Source of the DNA: Xanthomonas vasicola
Lineage (GTDB): Bacteria; Pseudomonadota; Gammaproteobacteria; Xanthomonadales; Xanthomonadaceae
Direction: 5' to 3'
DNA length: 64,000 nucleotides
NCBI RefSeq assembly: GCF_000772705.2
Contig: NZ_JSBW02000002.1
Coordinates: 62,001 to 126,000 of the forward strand
This document shows positions 1 through 8,093 of the stretch, one piece after another (the first letter of the stretch is position 1; each line of letters opens with the position of its first letter). The notes under the pieces are model-generated. The model saw only the letters and a list, made by a program, of their open reading frames with translations. It did not search any database and was not told the DNA's origin. Made by a program: the position numbers and the translations under genes.

Positions 1-1260
1 TCGTGGGCGCAGGCGCAGCGTTTCGATGCCGCGCCGGGCAGCGCGCTGTTGTTGCCAGGCGACAACGGGCTGGCCGGGGCGATCCTCGGTATCGGCGACC
101 GTGCAGATGCCTACGCTTACGCGCACGCGCCGATGGCATTGCCGCCGGCCAGCCGCTGGACGCTGGCCAACTCGCTGAGCGATGCCGAGCGGGCGTTGCT
201 GCATCTGGGCTGGGGATTGGGCGCTTATCGCTTCGCGCGTTATCGCAAGGTGCCGCGTGCGCCGGCCGAACTGGCAGCCACGCCGTCGGCACAGACGCGC
301 GCCTTGATCGAGGCCTACCTGCAGGTGCGCGACTGGGTTAATACGCCTACCGAAGACATGGGCCCGCAGCATCTGGAAGACGCCACGCGCGCAGTGGGCC
401 AAGCGCATGGCGCGCAGGTCAATGCGATCGTCGGCGAGGCATTGCTGGCGCAGAACTTCCCTACCATCCATGCCGTGGGGCGTGCGTCGCATCGCGCGCC
501 GCGCTTGATTGAGTTGCAGTGGGGCGACACGGCACATCCGCATCTGGTGCTGGTCGGCAAGGGCGTGTGCTTCGATACCGGCGGGCTGGATCTGAAGCCG
601 GCCGATGGCATGCGCAACATGAAAAAGGACATGGGCGGCGCAGCGCATGCGTTGGCGCTGGCCGGGTTGGTGATGGCACAGCAGCTGCCGGTGCGGCTGA
701 CGCTGTTGATTGCGGCAGTGGAAAATGCGGTGGGCCCGGATGCGTTCCGCCCCGGCGAGGTGATCACCACCCGCGCCGGCGTGACGGTGGAAGTGGACAA
801 CACCGATGCCGAAGGCCGCTTGGTCTTATGCGATGCGCTGAGCTATGCCACCGAGCAGCGCCCGGACCTGATCCTGGATTTCGCCACGCTCACCGGTGCG
901 GCACGCATCGCACTGGGCCCGGACTTGCCCGCGCTGTTCGCCAACGACGATGCGCTGGCCCAGGCCTGGATCAGCGCCGGCGAACAGACCCGCGACCCGG
1001 TGTGGCGCATGCCGCTATGGCGCCCATACCTGCGCTATCTCAACAGCCATGTTGCCGATATGGCCAACGCCGGCTCGCGCATGGCAGGCGCCGTCACCGC
1101 CGCGCTGTATCTGGAACGCTTCGTGGCCCCGGGCCAACACTGGGCGCATCTGGACGTCTATGCCTGGAACGACAGTGACCGCCCCGGCCGCCCAGCCGGC
1201 GGCGAAGCGCTGGCCCTGCGCTCGGCGTTCGCGATGCTGCAGCAGCGTTACGGCGGCTGA
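1..1260 (+). CDS. Leucyl aminopeptidase family protein (M17), 5' end outside window
   Basis: The reading frame is open from the first base, so the N-terminus lies to the left of the window; the visible part is about 419 residues. It carries the M17 signature NTDAEGRL (near base 800) and the metal/lysine segment GKGVCFDTGGLDLKPADG (near 555-610), so the two-zinc catalytic core is intact. M17 enzymes release N-terminal amino acids from peptides in the cytoplasm. The visible length suggests a slightly short member with a reduced N-terminal domain, so it may be the paralogous PepB/LAP-like type rather than canonical PepA. The gene ends 45 bases before the converging anti-sigma gene. Confidence 0.9.
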   Translation, partial: SWAQAQRFDAAPGSALLLPGDNGLAGAILGIGDRADAYAYAHAPMALPPASRWTLANSLSDAERALLHLGWGLGAYRFARYRKVPRAPAELAATPSAQTRALIEAYLQVRDWVNTPTEDMGPQHLEDATRAVGQAHGAQVNAIVGEALLAQNFPTIHAVGRASHRAPRLIELQWGDTAHPHLVLVGKGVCFDTGGLDLKPADGMRNMKKDMGGAAHALALAGLVMAQQLPVRLTLLIAAVENAVGPDAFRPGEVITTRAGVTVEVDNTDAEGRLVLCDALSYATEQRPDLILDFATLTGAARIALGPDLPALFANDDALAQAWISAGEQTRDPVWRMPLWRPYLRYLNSHVADMANAGSRMAGAVTAALYLERFVAPGQHWAHLDVYAWNDSDRPGRPAGGEALALRSAFAMLQQRYGG

Positions 1261-1305
1261 GCGCGGCAGCGGAAAGCAATCACTCCACGCCTTCCGCTGT
1301 GCTGA

Positions 1306-2058
1306 TCATCCCTGGCTACGCAATAACGGCGCAATCATGCGCATGCGTGTTTGCGTCGCCGGGCCGACCAGTGCGAACGCGGTATCGCCTTCGGCCCAGT
1401 ACTGCGCCAACAGACGGCCATCGCGACGTTCGCCACTCGGCATCGGACCGCTGCGTGGGCGCAGATACAGGCCAATGCGCGCGCCGTCGGCATCGCTGTA
1501 GACCAGCATCGCGGCTGCGCCCTCCGGTGTCGACAGTAACTGCCCGCCGCGCAGCGTATAGCCTTGCGCACGCAGATCCGGCACGACGCCTTCGTTGCCG
1601 AAATGCGTGCGCAACCACGGTTCCAACTCCGCGCGGTGCTGCACGTCCAACGCAACGCCCTGATGCGTGGCGGCGTCGGCGAACAGGCGGTACGCGGCCA
1701 CTGCATCGGCCATCGGCACGCGTTGGCTGGCGACCCGGCTCGCATGCAGCTGCCAGCCCAGCCCGGTACCCAGGCCTAGTGCCAGCACGCAACTGGCGGA
1801 CACAGCAAATACGGCACGCCGGCGTTGTTGCAGGCCACGGCGAATGGCCGCAGGTGTGAATGCAACCGCGCTCAGCTCCGGCGCCAGGCCTGCATGCGTG
1901 GCACGTAGCGCTTCGGCATCGCGCTTCCAGCCAGCCACGCGCGCGGCCTGCGCGGGATGCGCCTGCAACCAGGCTGCCACTGCTACGTGTTGCTCCGCCC
2001 CCAGGCGGCCGTCGACGTAGGCGTGCAGCGCGTATTCGTCGGGCGGTATGGTGGTCAT
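1306..2058 (-). CDS. Anti-sigma factor, single-pass membrane protein
   Basis: A 250-residue protein. The N-terminal part contains EYALHAYVDGRLG, the usual opening of RsiW/ChrR-like anti-sigma domains that hold an ECF sigma factor at the membrane. One hydrophobic segment (about residues 81-103, AVFAVSASCVLALGLGTGLG) is followed by a long extracytoplasmic domain. The start ATG overlaps the stop of the upstream sigma gene (ATGA), which indicates translational coupling. I see no clear Cys/His zinc-binding set, so it may be the non-zinc type. Role as antagonist of the adjacent sigma factor is inferred from context and topology. Confidence 0.8.
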   Translation of the reverse strand: MTTIPPDEYALHAYVDGRLGAEQHVAVAAWLQAHPAQAARVAGWKRDAEALRATHAGLAPELSAVAFTPAAIRRGLQQRRRAVFAVSASCVLALGLGTGLGWQLHASRVASQRVPMADAVAAYRLFADAATHQGVALDVQHRAELEPWLRTHFGNEGVVPDLRAQGYTLRGGQLLSTPEGAAAMLVYSDADGARIGLYLRPRSGPMPSGERRDGRLLAQYWAEGDTAFALVGPATQTRMRMIAPLLRSQG

Positions 2059-2563
2059 TTCAGGATCCTCAATGCAGGTGCGTGGTTCACGTGACCTTCG
2101 TTCACTGCGCGCAAGCGTTCGCGCGCACGCGACAGGCGCGACATCACCGTGCCGATCGGGATACCGAGGGTGTCGGCCACCTCGCGATAACTGAAACCCT
2201 CCACGCTGACCAAGAGCAGCAAGGCGCGCTGCTCTGGTGGCAACAACGCCAGACTGGCCAGCATGGCGCGCCCGTCATGCACCTGTTCGGCAGACGCCGA
2301 CTGACTGGGCTGTTGTGGCGCGAACAGGCCCACCACCCGCTGCCAGCGCGCGGCACGGCGCTGCCCATCCAGGAACTGCCGGTACAGAATGGCGAACAGC
2401 CATGGCTGCAGGGCCTCGGCGGTATGCCGGGTACGCCAACGCCGCAGCGCGCGCTCCAGCGTGGCTTGCACCAGGTCGTCGGCGCTGGCGGGCTCAGCGA
2501 GCGCGCAAAGCGGCGCAGTGCCGGCAGCACGGCGCGCAGTTGGTCATCGTCCAGAGCATCCAT
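2055..2563 (-). pseudogene. ECF RNA polymerase sigma factor, frameshifted near residue 25
   Basis: From ATG 2563 the frame encodes MDALDDDQLRAVLPALRRFARSL and then leaves the sigma reading frame. The rest (PASADDLVQATLERALRRW through region 4, SYREVADTLGIPIGTVMSR) is in another frame that joins near 2493-2497. One extra base at that point would restore a normal ECF sigma of about 170 residues. The region 2 segment (DDLVQATL) and the region 4 helix-turn-helix are both intact. A GTG at 2471 could start a shortened product that lacks part of region 2. The stop overlaps the anti-sigma start. It could be a real mutation, or an error in the sequence at one base. Confidence 0.7.
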
Positions 2564-2592
2564 TGGCAGGTTTGGTAATGAGATCACACAGT

Positions 2593-2619
2593 AGACGCAC
2601 TGGAGCGTGGACTATTCCC
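2593..2619 (-). promoter_or_regulatory. ECF-type promoter for the sigma/anti-sigma operon
   Basis: Read on the minus strand: GGGAATA (2619-2613), 15-base spacer, CGTCT (2597-2593). The predicted transcript starts about 20-25 bases before the sigma ATG at 2563. The two hexamer-like elements and the spacer length are identical to those of the oppositely oriented promoter at 2658-2684, so both are probably read by the same ECF sigma factor. Assignment is by pattern only. Confidence 0.6.
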
Positions 2620-2657
2620 ACCATTCGTGCGCGTGCGGCAATTTTGCTGGTGATCGA

Positions 2658-2684
2658 GGGAATAACTCGGCGCGCACGTCGTCT
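2658..2684 (+). promoter_or_regulatory. ECF-type promoter for the peroxidase/cytochrome b561 operon
   Basis: GGGAATA (2658-2664), 15-base spacer, CGTCT (2680-2684), about 40 bases upstream of the peroxidase start at 2727. It mirrors the promoter at 2593-2619 on the other strand with the same elements and spacing, which suggests that the adjacent ECF sigma both autoregulates and activates this operon. Confidence 0.6.
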
Positions 2685-2726
2685 CACAGCATTGACCACT
2701 CACCGCATCGACCACCGGAGCCAGCC

Positions 2727-3818
2727 ATGACGTTGCCACCTCCCTCGCCCCCGCGCCCGCGCAGCCCCGTGCTGCTGTTGCTGGGGATTGCTGCCATTGC
2801 CGGCGGCGTTGCGCTTGCGTTTGCCTGGACTGCCGGCTGGATCGGCAGCGACCGGCTCACTGCCGCGCGCATGACCGACACCATCGAATCCAGCGGGCCG
2901 CCGCATCCAGGCTTCCGCCGCGCACATACCAAGGGCGTGTGCGTGAGCGGGCAATTTCAGTCCAGCGGCAAGGCCACCTGGCTGTCGTCGGCGCGCATCT
3001 TCAGCCAGCCCAGCACGCCGGTGCTGGGGCGCATGTCGATCGGCGGCGGTGACCCGCATGGGCCCGACGGGCAGGCGCGCGTGCGCAGCATGGCGCTGCT
3101 GTTGCGCAGTGACGATGGGCAGGAATGGCGTACGGCGATGAACAGCTTTCCGTTCTTCGTGGTTGCCACGCCGGCCGGCTTTCAGGCGCTCAACGTGGCC
3201 TCCAAACCGGACCCGGCCACTGGCAAACCGGACCCGGAAAAACTGGCAACGTTCGGCAAGCAGTATCCGGAAGCAGCGAAATTCCAGCAGTGGGCCAAGA
3301 CTGCGCCGTGGTCGGATAGCTGGGCCAATACGCAGTACAACGGTGTCAACGCGTTCCGCGCAATTGCCGCCGACGGGCGCGAGCGCTACATCCGCTGGTC
3401 GATGCGCCCGCATACGCCGTTCAAGGAATTGAGCGCCGAGCAACGCAAGCAGGCCGATGGCGATTTTCTCGCCACCGATCTGGATGCGCGGCTCGCACAG
3501 GGGCCGTTGCGTTGGGACATGGTGCTGACCGTCGCCGAGCCCGGCGATGCGGTAGACGACCCATCGCAGCCGTGGCCGGACAGCCGCAAGCAGATCGTGG
3601 CCGGCACGCTCTCGATCGAGCGCGCGCAGCCACAAGCCACCGGCCCGTGTCGCGATCTCAATTACGACCCGTTGATTTTACCCAAGGGCATTGCCGCATC
3701 GAATGATCCGATTCTGGCGGCACGCTCGTCGGTGTACTCGCAATCGTTCAATCGCCGAGAGCGCGAGATCGCCAACGGCACGGGCAGCGCCGCCACCGGC
3801 CAGGGAGCACGCCAATGA
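2727..3818 (+). CDS. Catalase-related (SrpA-type) heme peroxidase, membrane-anchored
   Basis: The frame is open from 2607, but the ATG at 2727 is preceded by GGAG at 2717-2720 and gives a 363-residue protein. After a proline-rich N-terminus, a hydrophobic segment (VLLLLGIAAIAGGVALAFAW) works as signal anchor. The conserved start of the catalase-related domain, RRAHTKGVCVSGQF, carries the distal histidine, and later blocks (YNGVNAFRAI, RYIRWSMRPHTPFKEL) fit the SrpA-like subfamily. The length is typical of these minimal periplasmic catalases, which act mainly as peroxidases. The downstream cytochrome b561 overlaps it by four bases and probably supplies electrons. The ECF promoter upstream suggests control by oxidative or envelope stress. 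Confidence 0.88.
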   Translation: MTLPPPSPPRPRSPVLLLLGIAAIAGGVALAFAWTAGWIGSDRLTAARMTDTIESSGPPHPGFRRAHTKGVCVSGQFQSSGKATWLSSARIFSQPSTPVLGRMSIGGGDPHGPDGQARVRSMALLLRSDDGQEWRTAMNSFPFFVVATPAGFQALNVASKPDPATGKPDPEKLATFGKQYPEAAKFQQWAKTAPWSDSWANTQYNGVNAFRAIAADGRERYIRWSMRPHTPFKELSAEQRKQADGDFLATDLDARLAQGPLRWDMVLTVAEPGDAVDDPSQPWPDSRKQIVAGTLSIERAQPQATGPCRDLNYDPLILPKGIAASNDPILAARSSVYSQSFNRREREIANGTGSAATGQGARQ

Positions 3819-4357
3819 GTCGCCGTACCCATTTCAATCTGCCAGCGCGCGTGCTGCATTGGCTGATGGCCGCGATGATCCTGACCATGCTGTTTGTCGG
3901 TGTGGGCATGGTGGCGTCGGTGACGCAACGGCCGTGGTTGATCGATCTGCATCGCCCGCTGGGCATCGCGATTTTGATCCTGGCGGTGCTGCGCTTGATC
4001 AACCGCTTGCGCCATCGTCCGCCGCCGCTGCCGGCCGATCTGCCGGTGTGGCAAAAGGCCGCAGCGATCGCCTCGCACTGGCTGCTGTATGCGTTGATGC
4101 TGGGCATGCCGCTGATCGGCTGGGCGATGTTGTCGGCCGGCGGCTACCCGATCGTGTTGTGGCCGGGCGCAAACCTGCCGGCGATCGCACCACACGATCC
4201 GGCGCTGTATGCGTGGCTGCGTAGCGCGCACGGCTGGCTGGCGTATCTGTTGTTCGCCACCGTGCTGGGGCATCTCAGTGCAGCGTTGTTTCATGCCTGG
4301 GTGCGCCGCGATGGCGTGTTTTCCAGCATGGCGCGTGGGGAGCGGTCTACGCGTTGA
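3815..4357 (+). CDS. Cytochrome b561 family protein
   Basis: A 180-residue inner-membrane protein with four hydrophobic helices. Histidines suited to diheme ligation stand in RVLHW, DLHRPLG, ASHWLLYALML and RSAHGWLAYL, the usual pattern of bacterial b561. The start overlaps the peroxidase stop by four bases (ATGA). The family carries electrons from quinol to periplasmic acceptors; pairing with the catalase-like protein suggests it feeds a periplasmic peroxidase. This partnership is inferred from gene order, which is common in proteobacteria. Confidence 0.88.
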   Translation: MSRRTHFNLPARVLHWLMAAMILTMLFVGVGMVASVTQRPWLIDLHRPLGIAILILAVLRLINRLRHRPPPLPADLPVWQKAAAIASHWLLYALMLGMPLIGWAMLSAGGYPIVLWPGANLPAIAPHDPALYAWLRSAHGWLAYLLFATVLGHLSAALFHAWVRRDGVFSSMARGERSTR

Positions 4358-4765
4358 TCGGGGTTGAGGTTGATGGTGAGTTGCTAGAGCTCGGCAGATG
4401 ACGCCTGCACTCGGCAGTACCGCCAAGCTCACTTCTCCCTCCGGCGCGTTCTCCCCCCTTTCATGAGGGAGAACGTTCCCCTTAGGGCGGATGAGGGTGC
4501 GCCTCAGGCATCTGAAGTGCCTGGAGTGACAAACGTGTCGCCACGCGCTTGGGAAGTGACGCGACAACTGGCTTCGCCCCGTACCACACCCCAACCCCCG
4601 CTCTGCGCCCCCGCCCACGCTTGCGGCGCGGGCGCTCCAAGACACGCGCGCCAGTGGCGCGCAAGCCGTGCCTTTTTTGCCCCGCCGGGCGAGGGGCTCT
4701 CACGTTGGGCACGTCGGCTGGCAGAGAGCTACACAGCCCTGCTTTGCGCTTTGAATCAACGCAGC
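4358..4765. other. Intergenic region between converging genes
   Basis: No credible gene. The notable element is the inverted repeat at 4447-4475, described separately. The rest is GC-rich sequence with several short repeats of the type seen between xanthomonad genes. The open frames that cross it lack start signals and have no coding character. Confidence 0.6.
4447..4475. repeat. 9-bp inverted repeat, possible bidirectional terminator
   Basis: CGTTCTCCC (4447-4455) and GGGAGAACG (4467-4475) form a perfect 9-bp stem with an 11-base loop, about 90 bases after the cytochrome b561 stop. There is no clear T-run, so it may be a dispersed intergenic repeat instead of an intrinsic terminator. Confidence 0.45.
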
Positions 4766-5596
4766 CTAATTCGGCTGCGTCGCTAGACGTGTGCGCTCTG
4801 GCAGCGGCTCAGCGGGCGTGTTTACCTTTGTCGCAGATTCCAGCGCTTCGATGCCCTTGCCAGTCGCTGCCCAATAAATCCCACCGTACACGTGCTCAAG
4901 GTAGCGCGGGTCGTTGTAGGCCTCGGCCAGATGACCAAGAGCCGTGGCAAATACGCGGCCGCCTTCGAAGTGGTGATACCACGCCACCGGGTGCTGTTTA
5001 CCCATGCCCTTGGCGACCTGGCCTGGCCAGATCAGGGTGGCGTCGTAACTGCTTTCGTCGACGGTGAGCAGCGTCACCAGGTCATCGCTGTACGGCGGAT
5101 CGTATTCGTACCATTCGTCGCTCCATACCCAGCGCTTGGGCAGGCCTGCAGTTGCCGGGAAATTGGCGTCCACCACATCCACCATCGCGGTCTGCATGTA
5201 GGGATGCGTGCGGAACGAGCGGCCGATCAGGTGGTCGTACCATTCCCAGTCGCCGCGCTTGATCGCAAAGGCCTTGTGCACGAGGACCACGCCGCCGCCG
5301 TTACGCACATATTTTTGGAAGTTGGCCCGCTGCGCCGGGTCCAGATCGGTGGCCGGCGTATTGAGCAACACGATAGCCGCGTATTGCGATAGATCGCCGT
5401 CGAACACCTTGGCATTCCATGCCCACACCATCTCGACATAATGCTTGCGTGCCATCGCTTCGAATTGCGGCTTGGCCACGGGGATATAGTCGTGGTGATA
5501 CTGATTGGGAATGGCTGCCACCAAGATCTTGAATTGTTCGGCAGATGCGTTGAAAGCACACATCAATAGCAGGCCCGACAGCCACAGAGATTTCAT
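4766..5596 (-). CDS. ThuA-like domain secreted protein
   Basis: A 276-residue protein with a signal peptide (MKSLWLSGLLLMCAFNASAE). The mature part has the class I glutamine-amidotransferase-like fold of the ThuA family: YAAIVLLNTPATDL, VRNGGGVVLVHKA, DEWYEYDPPYSDDL, HPVAWYHHFEGGRVFATALGH. The family is linked to carbohydrate use, but the reaction is unknown for most members. It appears monocistronic, and nothing in the neighbourhood reveals a substrate. Confidence 0.8.
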   Translation of the reverse strand: MKSLWLSGLLLMCAFNASAEQFKILVAAIPNQYHHDYIPVAKPQFEAMARKHYVEMVWAWNAKVFDGDLSQYAAIVLLNTPATDLDPAQRANFQKYVRNGGGVVLVHKAFAIKRGDWEWYDHLIGRSFRTHPYMQTAMVDVVDANFPATAGLPKRWVWSDEWYEYDPPYSDDLVTLLTVDESSYDATLIWPGQVAKGMGKQHPVAWYHHFEGGRVFATALGHLAEAYNDPRYLEHVYGGIYWAATGKGIEALESATKVNTPAEPLPERTRLATQPN

Positions 5597-5787
5597 GCAT
5601 TACTCGCCGTGTTTTCCAATGCTGCGCAGTGTACCTGCGTGCAAATCGCATGCCTTCGCACGCGTTTGGAATAGCTACGAATGGGGGATGATGATGTGTC
5701 GCAGCAACCGAGCGCCGCTCACCGGCATGCAATCCCGCACACCGAAAACTTCAACTGCCCGCGCATGCAATCACTCGACTGACTGCG

Positions 5788-6390
5788 CTACAACCAGCCC
5801 TTCTGCCGCGCCAGCCGATACGCTTCGATGCGATTGGCCACACCCAATTTGCCGATGCATTCGGACAAGTAATTGCGCACCGTGCCGTGCGAGAGCTGCA
5901 ACTGCTGGGCAATCTCGCTGGCGGAGCGGCCTTCGCCGGCCAGCCGCAAAATGGTCCGTTCGCGTTCGCTCAAGGGGTCCGCTTCCACCCATGCGTCGAT
6001 GGCCAGTTGCGGGTCGATCACCCGCCCGCCGCGTTGCACCTGACGTAAGGCATCGACCAGTTGTTCGGCCGGCGCATCCTTGAGCAGATACCCGGCCACG
6101 CCGGCATCCAGTGCACGGCGCAAAAATCCCGGGCGCGCGAACGTGGTGACGATCATGACGCGCACCGGTAGCGCCTGGCGCTGGATGCGCTGCGCCAGTT
6201 CCAGCCCGGTCAGGCCGGGCATCTCGATATCGGTGACCAGCACGTCCGGCTGCAGGCGCTGCAGTTCGCGCCATGCGCTTTCGCCATCGCCGGCGCTGCC
6301 GACCACTTCGATGTCGTCCTCCAGCCCAAGCAAGGCGACCAGTGCGCCGCGCAACAAGGCTTGGTCTTCCGCCAACAACACCCGGATCAT
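5788..6390 (-). CDS. NarL/DesR-type response regulator
   Basis: About 200 residues. The receiver domain has the acidic pocket (LLAEDQ), the phosphoacceptor aspartate in VLVTDIEMPG and the conserved lysine in YLLKDAPAEQ. The C-terminal LuxR helix-turn-helix reads LSERERTILRL ... SEIAQQLQLSHGTVRNYLS. ATG 6390 (MIRVLLAEDQ) is chosen over an in-frame start at 6405 because it begins directly at the receiver fold. Its kinase gene lies 77 bases upstream. The pair is divergent from the export operon at 8094-12893, its likely target. Confidence 0.9.
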   Translation of the reverse strand: MIRVLLAEDQALLRGALVALLGLEDDIEVVGSAGDGESAWRELQRLQPDVLVTDIEMPGLTGLELAQRIQRQALPVRVMIVTTFARPGFLRRALDAGVAGYLLKDAPAEQLVDALRQVQRGGRVIDPQLAIDAWVEADPLSERERTILRLAGEGRSASEIAQQLQLSHGTVRNYLSECIGKLGVANRIEAYRLARQKGWL

Positions 6391-6467
6391 CGGTCGCGCT
6401 CGCATGCATGCAACGGTTGCGCACCATAACAGCGCCGGTGCACCTCGTGCACAAGCAGCAACGCGTC

Positions 6468-7649
6468 TTAGTGCGACTGCGGCATCACTGGCGACAGTGG
6501 AGGGGCCGGAACAGCTGCCGGACGCGGCAACGGCAAGCTGGCGCGCAACCGCATGCCACGCGGCAACGCTTCGACATCCAGTGCACCGCCTAGACCCTGC
6601 AAGCGTGCGCGCATGCCATCCAGACCGTTCCCGGGCACGATCACGCCGCCGCGTCCGTCGTCGGTGATCTCCAGCACCGCCTGCTCGCCGTGCGCACGCA
6701 GCTGCACGCGCACCCGCTTTGCCTGAGCATGGTGCTGCACATTGGTGGCCGCCTCACGCACCACCAGCGCAAGCGCGGTTTCGTGTTCGGGCGGCAAGGC
6801 CAGCGTTTCCAATTGCTGTTCCAGCGCAATGCCATCCAGGTCCAGCAGCACACGTGCCGATGCCAATTCGGCTGCCAAGCCGGCCGCGCGAATGCCGGTC
6901 ACTGCGCGTCGCACCTGCGCCAATGCATCGCGCGAGATCTGTGCCACCGCATCGATCTCGTTGCGTGCCGCCCGCGGGTCGCGCTCGATCAGGCGCGCGG
7001 CAAGATCGGATTTGAGCGCTACCAGCGACAAGGTGTGGCCAAGCAGGTCGTGCAGATCGCGACCGATGCGCTCGCGTTCGGCGGTGGCTGCCAGCCGACG
7101 GACTTCGTCCTGCGACAAGCGCAGCAACGTGTCCTTGCGTTCGTTGATGCTGTACACCGCACCCACGGCTGCCATGCCCAGCACCGTCACCGGCATCCAC
7201 ACCAGCGCCTGCAAGCTCAACCCAAGCCAGCGCGCCCAGCTCAGGTACAACGCGTTCATCAGCAACAACATCGCGAAGTGCCGCCACAACGCGTGCCGCG
7301 TGGAGGGGCGCAAGGTCAGGCAAGCGAATACGAAGTAGCTGAGCCCCGCCGAATACACCGGCAGCAAGGCAGCACTCAGCACGCCCATCGCCCAGGCGTA
7401 GCGATACAAGGTGCCGCGCGGCGCCAGCAACATGCGTGCGTACAACAGCAGAAACACCGGATAAGACGCCAGCGTGCACAACAGCCAGGTCTTATCGTAG
7501 CCACGCGTCGTAAACGCCGGCACCACGAACACCCAGGCCGACCAGAACAGGTGGACGCTATCCATCCACGGCGATTGGCCCTGCGCCATCCGCGCGGCAG
7601 CCTGCGAACTGGCAGCGGGGCGAAGCCATGCGGGAAACCGAAGGCGCAT
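6468..7649 (-). CDS. DesK-type sensor histidine kinase
   Basis: From ATG 7649 (MRLRFPAWLRPAA) the protein has about 393 residues; a longer frame reaches 7745 but lacks support. Several transmembrane helices fill the first half. The HisKA_3 motif ERERIGRDLHDLLGHTLSL holds the phosphorylated histidine, and the ATPase domain shows REAATNVQHHA and DDGRGG. This architecture (multi-pass membrane sensor, class 7 kinase) is that of DesK-like sensors, which often monitor the membrane or cell-wall antibiotics. The partner is the regulator at 5788-6390. Confidence 0.88.
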   Translation of the reverse strand: MRLRFPAWLRPAASSQAAARMAQGQSPWMDSVHLFWSAWVFVVPAFTTRGYDKTWLLCTLASYPVFLLLYARMLLAPRGTLYRYAWAMGVLSAALLPVYSAGLSYFVFACLTLRPSTRHALWRHFAMLLLMNALYLSWARWLGLSLQALVWMPVTVLGMAAVGAVYSINERKDTLLRLSQDEVRRLAATAERERIGRDLHDLLGHTLSLVALKSDLAARLIERDPRAARNEIDAVAQISRDALAQVRRAVTGIRAAGLAAELASARVLLDLDGIALEQQLETLALPPEHETALALVVREAATNVQHHAQAKRVRVQLRAHGEQAVLEITDDGRGGVIVPGNGLDGMRARLQGLGGALDVEALPRGMRLRASLPLPRPAAVPAPPLSPVMPQSH

Positions 7650-8093
7650 CAGCAAAGGTCCGTGTGGGTGAGCGGATTCTGCCACTGCCGGGCCCGCCTG
7701 CGCGCGGGCGCGTGCAAGACGGTGTGGGCAAGCGGCCTCATGCATCTATGCCGCCGGTAATTACCGGGCTGCGATTGCGTGCCGACGCGGCTACTCGCCC
7801 GCGCAGGCATAAGCGATACAGGTGCAGGTGCAAAGAACGCATGCCGGTATCGCCTTGCCGAGGAGCCGCCAGCATTGCCGCCCGCGCCGATGACGCACAG
7901 TCGCCAGTGTCATGGTCTGCAGGTGACAGCTGTCACTGGTGGACGTGGTGTGCTGGCCGCATGCTCCGCAGCATCTGGCCATGGCGTCCGCGCAGTAACC
8001 GTTCGTCGCCACACCGCGGTTGGTGACTTCCGGCAGCTTGCCGCGCTGCCCGCAGACCGTCACATTTCGCACAGCCTTCCGTCCCGGTCATCA
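7650..8093. other. Divergent regulatory region between the kinase gene and the export operon
   Basis: No credible gene. It should contain promoters for both directions. The clearest signal is a perfect 14-bp palindrome at 7923-7936 with a related half-site just upstream (near 7904-7912). Confidence 0.55.
7923..7936. promoter_or_regulatory. Candidate operator: perfect palindrome GTGACAGCTGTCAC
   Basis: A 14-bp perfect palindrome about 160 bases upstream of the membrane-fusion protein start. TGTCA half-sites also occur at about 7907 and upstream of the lipoprotein hydrolase (12990 and 13001). The position in the intergenic region beside a two-component system makes it a plausible binding site for the NarL/DesR-type regulator. 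Binding is inferred. Confidence 0.5.

Noticed and set aside
4463..5067. Open + strand frames across the 3' end of the ThuA-like gene and its flank
   Set aside because: They are antisense to a clear ThuA-like gene or GC-rich noncoding sequence, without start signals.
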